From an uncultured Oribacterium sp. (GTDB lineage Bacteria; Bacillota; Clostridia; Lachnospirales; Lachnospiraceae), in assembly GCA_934270345.1 (NCBI GenBank), contig CAKQPT010000037.1, positions 1-17,232 of the forward strand: a DNA stretch of 17,232 bases, read 5' to 3'. The notes beneath the pieces are model-generated. The model worked only from the letters and a program-made list of their open reading frames with translations. It was not told the origin of the DNA and ran no database searches. Positions 13,608 to 17,232 of this stretch are shown piece by piece (position 1 is the first letter of the stretch; each line of letters begins with the position of its first letter). The position numbers were made by a program, and so were the translations under genes.

Positions 13608-14882
13608 ATGAATCATCTGATTTTAAAAACGGTCATCAACGATATGCACGAAGTGATCAAGGAAGCCGACATCGTCGATCGAGAGTATGTCTTTGAAAAG
13701 AATGTCAATTATGTGCTGATCGGCATCCGGCGTGCAGGCAAGTCCACATTGCTTTATAAAATCGTGCGGGATCTGATCGCAGAGGGCGTGGACTGGAGCC
13801 GGATCATCTATGTGAACTTCGAAGATGAACGCCTTACCGAATTTTCGCTGGAGGATTTTAACGACCTGGTCGCAACCGCAGGAGAACTGACGAGTGAGAA
13901 GCCTTACTTTTTCCTCGATGAGGTGCAGAACATTCCAGGCTGGGAACGCTTCGCCCGTCGTATGGCGGATGCCCGGGAGCGTGTCTATATCACCGGCAGC
14001 AACGCAGCGATGCTCAGTCATGAGATGGAATCCAGACTCGGCGGACGGTACATGACCATGCACGTGTATCCATATAACTTCCGGGAGTATCTGACCGCTT
14101 CAAAGCTTGATTATTCGGAATCGGCATATCTGACGACGAAGCTGAACGGACGGCTTCGAAGCGCGGCACAGTCCTATCTTACCGATGGCGGATTCCCGGA
14201 ATCCCTGATGTTTGTCAACCGGCGAAGTTATGTGGAGAATATCTATCAGAAAATACTGTATGGTGATATTCTCGCCCGAAATGCGGTTCGAAATCCGGAG
14301 TCACTTCGGCTGATGATGAAAAAAATTGCAGAAACCGTCACAAGCGAACTGTCTATTTCGAAGCTGAGTGGTACGATTCAGGCTACGGGAGTGAAGCTTT
14401 CCAAGGATACTGCTGCAGAATATGTAAACTATGCAGAAAATGCGTATCTGGTTTTCAGAATCACAAATTTCGTTGCCAAATTCGCAGAGCGTGAAAGTGT
14501 ACCGAAATACTACTTTTCGGATAACGGGCTCCTGAATCTGTTTCTGATCAATAAAAACAGCTACCTGCTCGAAAATATCGTGGGAATCAAGCTGCACCAG
14601 CAGTTCTCCGACCGCTTGTTTTACTTCAAATCACCGAAGACCGGTATCGATATCGACTTCTATACACCGGATAACCACACGGCCATTCAGGTCGCGTGGA
14701 GCATCGAAGAGGAAGCCGCAAGGAAGCGTGAGGTCGATAATCTCGTGAAGCTGTCCCGTTCATTTGAGGAAGCCGAGCGCTTCATCATCGTCACCCTCGA
14801 GGAAGAAGAGACGATCGAGATCGCACGGACGACGATCGAAGTCATCCCCCTGTATAAATATCTCACGATGCGTGACTGCTGA
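13608..14882 (+). CDS. AAA ATPase with C-terminal DUF4143 domain, function unknown
   Basis: The N-terminal half is an AAA_14-type ATPase: Walker A GIRRAGKST (39-47), FEDERL (71-76), Walker B FFLDEVQNI (101-109) with D104/E105, and a sensor-like VYITGSNAAML (127-137). The C-terminal DUF4143 domain (about 200-424) resembles a PD-(D/E)XK nuclease fold; here the expected core reads IDIDF (D350) and then AIQVAWS (Q361), with Gln in place of the usual Glu. 424 residues is normal for the family, which is widespread, often multi-copy and unexplained. The start follows a strong GGAAGGAGG. The last third is more AT-rich than the neighbouring housekeeping genes, which may point to transfer. It stands alone, bounded by palindromes upstream and a terminator downstream. 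Roles in defence, mobility or DNA processing are guesses. Confidence 0.88.
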   Translation: MNHLILKTVINDMHEVIKEADIVDREYVFEKNVNYVLIGIRRAGKSTLLYKIVRDLIAEGVDWSRIIYVNFEDERLTEFSLEDFNDLVATAGELTSEKPYFFLDEVQNIPGWERFARRMADARERVYITGSNAAMLSHEMESRLGGRYMTMHVYPYNFREYLTASKLDYSESAYLTTKLNGRLRSAAQSYLTDGGFPESLMFVNRRSYVENIYQKILYGDILARNAVRNPESLRLMMKKIAETVTSELSISKLSGTIQATGVKLSKDTAAEYVNYAENAYLVFRITNFVAKFAERESVPKYYFSDNGLLNLFLINKNSYLLENIVGIKLHQQFSDRLFYFKSPKTGIDIDFYTPDNHTAIQVAWSIEEEAARKREVDNLVKLSRSFEEAERFIIVTLEEEETIEIARTTIEVIPLYKYLTMRDC

Positions 14883-14887
14883 TGTAG

Positions 14888-14927
14888 AAAACGAGGAACA
14901 CCCCTGAATCAGGATGCTCCTCGTTTT
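14888..14927. terminator. Terminator after the AAA/DUF4143 gene
   Basis: AAAACGAGGA (14888-14897) pairs with TCCTCGTTTT (14918-14927), with an inner CCTGA/TCAGG pairing, followed by more T. It is five bases after the stop and symmetric enough to serve rpiB from the other side as well. Confidence 0.85.
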
Positions 14928-15009
14928 TTATTGCTGTTACAGTCGCCCATGCATGTCCAACCGCCTGTCGACGTCGCACGCTGCCCGTACGCTCATGTCG
15001 CGCGACGCT

Positions 15010-15477
15010 TTACGCCTCGTCAGCCACCTTCAGCTTCTGCGTCGCCTCGATCTCCATGATCTCATCGACACGTCTCTGGTGACGGCCACCCTCGAAGGTC
15101 GCGCCGGTCCACGCATCGACGATCTGCTTCGCCGTCTCGATACCGATGACACGTGCACCGAAGCAGATGACGTTCGAGTTATTATGGCGCTTACTCATCT
15201 CTGCAGAGTAAGGCTCGCTGCAGCAGCACGCGCGGATCCCCTCTACCTTATTACATGCGAGGCTGATGCCTACGCCGGTACCGCAGATGGCGATACCACC
15301 ATCGACCTCACCGGAAGCGACCATCTTACCGACACGGTAGCCGGAAATCGGATAATCGAAGCTCTCCGGAGAATTCGTGCCGACATCGATCACCTCGATG
15401 CCCTTTCCCTCGAGGTACTCCTTGATCTCGTTCTTCATCTCAATCGCTGCATGATCGTTGCCAATGACTAATTTCAT
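15010..15477 (-). CDS. rpiB: Ribose-5-phosphate isomerase B
   Basis: Interconverts ribose-5-phosphate and ribulose-5-phosphate in the non-oxidative pentose phosphate pathway (the RpiB fold, unrelated to RpiA; some members act on allose-6-phosphate). Signature parts are present: H9 in IGNDHAA, the catalytic loop GGIAICGTGVGIS with C65 and T67, H98 in SKRHNNSNV, and R132 in GGRHQRRV. Its 155 residues are close to the usual 145-150. The ATG at 15477 follows GAGGAGAG. It is a single gene converging on the AAA/DUF4143 gene, transcribed from an extended -10 promoter about 80 bp upstream. Confidence 0.95.
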   Translation of the reverse strand: MKLVIGNDHAAIEMKNEIKEYLEGKGIEVIDVGTNSPESFDYPISGYRVGKMVASGEVDGGIAICGTGVGISLACNKVEGIRACCCSEPYSAEMSKRHNNSNVICFGARVIGIETAKQIVDAWTGATFEGGRHQRRVDEIMEIEATQKLKVADEA

Positions 15478-15558
15478 GATTCTCTCTCCTCGTCCATTCG
15501 CTGAATGCGCCTTGTGTTTTTGTTAATTTATAAACAAACTTCCATCTGTATCACCTGC

Positions 15559-15567
15559 AGTATAGCA
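15559..15567 (-). promoter_or_regulatory. Extended -10 promoter of rpiB
   Basis: On the minus strand this reads TGCTATACT, an extended -10 with a TATACT core. No good -35 is found at 16-18 bp, as is common with extended -10 promoters. The leader would be about 75 bases. Confidence 0.5.
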
Positions 15568-15638
15568 TAATTTTTACATGAAGGTGAATCCGTACTGTCA
15601 TATAGATAAGAAAAACGCCACAAAGCAAACTATAAATG

Positions 15639-15734
15639 TACACAAAAATTTACTTGTATATTTGTGTAATGTGCTATATCATCATCGCGTGAACAGGATT
15701 AGTAAACATGATATGAGAAAGTGTTGATCAACAC
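15639..15734 (+). promoter_or_regulatory. Promoter and two dyads upstream of the 80-residue protein
   Basis: TGC followed by TATATC (15675-15680) forms an extended -10; the -35 is weak (TTGTAT or ACTTGT). Just upstream, TACACAAA (15639-15646) and TTTGTGTA (15661-15668) form an inverted repeat over the -35 region. Downstream, GTGTTGATCAACAC (15721-15734) is a perfect 14-bp palindrome in the leader, 28 bp before the start codon. Either could be an operator. Confidence 0.45.
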
Positions 15735-15762
15735 GAACGATAACACACAAAGGAGGTTTGTT

Positions 15763-16005
15763 ATGAAGCTTGTAAATGTCAATAATGTAGAAGGTCTCTT
15801 CGAGGTGCTCGATAAGTGCCAGGGTGATGTCTATCTCGTTTCCAAAGAAGGCGATCGCATCAATCTGAAGTCAAAGCTTTCCCAGATGCTCTTCACGGCA
15901 AATCTTTTCACGAAGGCAACCATCAACGAGCTCGATCTCATCGTGGCGGAGCCGGAGGATATGAAGCGCGTCGTGGATTTCATGATGGGCAGCGCGAATA
16001 TCTGA
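15763..16005 (+). CDS. Small protein of unknown function (80 residues)
   Basis: The start at 15763 is set by an excellent AAAGGAGG upstream; the frame is open 14 codons further but those lie over the leader palindrome. The protein opens MKLVNVNNVEGLFEVLDKCQG and has alternating hydrophobic and charged stretches (DVYLVS, ELDLIVAEPED, MKRVVDFMMG). There is no signal peptide, membrane helix or Cys cluster; it has only one Cys (residue 19). It looks like a compact alpha/beta cytosolic domain. I recall similar short proteins in Lachnospiraceae, some with doubtful names such as 'polyA polymerase', which nothing here supports. Codon use, promoter, ribosome site and a shared terminator argue that the gene is real. 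It is monocistronic, convergent with the HAD gene. Confidence 0.8.
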   Translation: MKLVNVNNVEGLFEVLDKCQGDVYLVSKEGDRINLKSKLSQMLFTANLFTKATINELDLIVAEPEDMKRVVDFMMGSANI

Positions 16006-16082
16006 TATTCAATCGAAACAGATATAAGAGCCGCTGGTGTCCTGGGATCACTGCTTTTCACAGGACCGTTCAGACAGCTCAT

Positions 16083-16120
16083 AAAAGAGCCCGTGGAGCA
16101 TGCGCTCCACGGGCTCTTTT
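16083..16120. terminator. Bidirectional terminator between the small protein and the HAD gene
   Basis: AAAAGAGCCCGTGGAGC (16083-16099) pairs perfectly with 16104-16120 around the loop ATGC and ends in TTTT on both strands. It lies three bases from the HAD stop codon and 77 bases after the small gene. Confidence 0.93.
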
Positions 16121-16123
16121 CGT

Positions 16124-16933
16124 TTATCCGTTCTTCTGCACAGCGAGTCCAGGAATGTCCCCGACACCGTTCAGAACGATGCTCGGACGATACGCATAGG
16201 TATCCAGTGTTTCACGAGTAGAAACACCCGACAGAACGAGCACCGTGGACATACCACTTTCCATGCCGGAGATGACATCGGTGTCCATACGATCACCGAT
16301 CATCACGGCTTCCGCGGAGTGACAGCCGAGCAGACGAAGTCCGGTGCGCATCATCAGCGGATTCGGCTTGCCGCAGAAGTAGGCCTTCTTTCCGGTGGCC
16401 ATCTCGATCGGAGCCACGAGTGCACCACAGGCCGGTGCGATGCCGTTCTCGATCGGACCGGAGACATCGGAGTTTGCACCGATGAGCTTCGCGCCATTCA
16501 TCACGAGATTCGTCGCCTTCGTCAGTGTATCGAGGGAGTACGCACGCCCCTCTCCCACGACGACATAATCCGGGTTGACATCATTCATCGTGACCCCGGC
16601 ATCATAGAGTGCGTTGAGAAGCCCCGCCTCGCCGATCGCGAAGACCGAGCACCCCGGTGCCTGCTGCCGGAGAAAAGCGGCCGTCGCCAGCGCGCTCGTA
16701 TAGAAATGCTCCTCCGGTACATCGAGTCCCATCCGTGCCAGCTTCTGGTTAAGCTCGCGCGGTGTATAGCCACTGTTGTTCGTCAGGAAAAGATATTCCT
16801 TATTTTCATCCTGCATCCACTGGATGAACTCCCGTACCCCCGGAAGGATCTGATTTCCGTGGTAGATGACACCATCCATATCGCAGATGAAGCCCTTGAT
16901 CGCATTAAAATCGATATTTGAAAACTGTTCCAT
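16124..16933 (-). CDS. NagD-like HAD-superfamily (IIA) phosphatase
   Basis: A cytosolic phosphatase of the NagD / p-nitrophenyl phosphatase / phosphoglycolate phosphatase-like group. All four HAD motifs are present: DMDGVI (18-23) with nucleophile D18 and acid D20, TNNS (51-54), K189 in CGKPNP, and the acidic GDRMDTD (213-219). A C2-type cap lies between motifs II and III (about 85-180). The 269 residues are typical. The start at 16933 is preferred because GAGGTGA lies five bases upstream; the open frame to 17035 adds an unconserved stretch. Members act on varied sugar phosphates, including glycerol-3-phosphate and phosphoglycolate, so the substrate is open. No nag genes are nearby. Its promoter is not clear; the best AT-rich stretch lies around 17070. 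Confidence 0.9.
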   Translation of the reverse strand: MEQFSNIDFNAIKGFICDMDGVIYHGNQILPGVREFIQWMQDENKEYLFLTNNSGYTPRELNQKLARMGLDVPEEHFYTSALATAAFLRQQAPGCSVFAIGEAGLLNALYDAGVTMNDVNPDYVVVGEGRAYSLDTLTKATNLVMNGAKLIGANSDVSGPIENGIAPACGALVAPIEMATGKKAYFCGKPNPLMMRTGLRLLGCHSAEAVMIGDRMDTDVISGMESGMSTVLVLSGVSTRETLDTYAYRPSIVLNGVGDIPGLAVQKNG

Positions 16934-17119
16934 ATTCACCTCATTCTTTCTGTCACATGCACTCCCTCCCGCTCTGTCAGGGACGGTTCCACATTCATGA
17001 ACGGCTTCTCTTTTCGCCGTGCTCGACTCGAACACTTCCCTCTTCCGCGGTCATATGACGCTGTTTTATCATCTCTCTACGCGCTCACTCTAGCATGCTA
17101 CCGGCTTCTCTGTCCGCGA

Positions 17120-17148
17120 TTTTACAAAGGTTTTACACGGATTTTAGA
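17120..17148 (+). promoter_or_regulatory. Triple TTTTACA direct repeat, PhoP-box-like, facing right
   Basis: TTTTACA at 17120-17126 and 17131-17137 and TTTTAGA at 17142-17148 are spaced exactly 11 bp start to start. This is the layout of a Firmicutes PhoP box and matches the minus-strand repeats upstream of ppx. It points to a plus-strand gene beyond the window. Regulator identity is inferred. Confidence 0.5.
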
Positions 17149-17153
17149 TTTTC

Positions 17154-17172
17154 TTTATGGGGTCAGACCCCA
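17154..17172. repeat. GGGGTCAGACCCC palindromic element, right-edge copy
   Basis: TTTATGGGGTCAGACCCCA carries the same core as the copies at 1614, 4875 and 4927. It starts six bases after the third TTTTAGA-type unit, where the -10 region of a PhoP-dependent promoter would be expected. Confidence 0.75.
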
Positions 17173-17232
17173 ATGTCGTCAACTCAAGGTCAACTTAAGA
17201 TTAGTTACCAGAAGAATGATACCACAAAGGCA

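Overview
The window looks like a chromosomal segment of a moderately high-GC Bacillota (Clostridia, probably Lachnospiraceae-like). This is inferred from strong AGGAGG-type ribosome sites, a lipoprotein solute-binding protein, a short-form Ppx/GppA protein next to Ppk1, an RpiB-type isomerase, an AAA/DUF4143 gene and a tRNA-Cys without encoded CCA. No phage, plasmid, transposase or CRISPR array is visible.

Layout. Positions 1-4708 hold a polyphosphate block on the minus strand: ppx (3788-4708) overlaps full-length ppk1 (1716-3839). Downstream lies a second, 5'-truncated ppk1 copy (92-1582) that is almost identical but has no head region and no visible ribosome site. Positions 4971-10515 hold a complete minus-strand glycerol-3-phosphate / glycerophosphodiester system: ugpC, ugpA, ugpE, ugpB, then a glycerophosphodiester phosphodiesterase. 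A 230-bp hairpin-rich spacer separates ugpE from ugpB. A tRNA-Cys with its own promoter and terminator follows (10829-11009). Next come a PHP-family phosphatase (minus) and an RlmI-like rRNA methyltransferase (plus), diverging from overlapping promoters; then an AAA/DUF4143 ATPase preceded by a row of palindromes, rpiB (minus), an 80-residue protein of unknown function (plus), and a NagD-like HAD phosphatase (minus).

How it fits together. The left 10.5 kb deals almost wholly with phosphate: storing and releasing polyphosphate, importing glycerol-3-phosphate and hydrolysing glycerophosphodiesters. Two places carry TTTACA direct repeats at 11-bp spacing, the layout of a Firmicutes PhoP box: upstream of ppx, and at the right edge of the window facing a gene outside it. 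This suggests a Pho-regulated neighbourhood, but that is inference.

Most notable points: (1) the two ppk1 copies share a 596-bp block with no differences, flanked by segments about 4-5% diverged, a gene-conversion pattern; (2) a family of GGGGTC(T/A)GACCCC palindromes, one lying at the truncation point of the ppk1 copy and another just downstream of the right-edge PhoP-like box; (3) five copies of a 16-bp GTCGAGTATAGTCGAC-type repeat, one of which supplies the -35 box of the AAA/DUF4143 gene.
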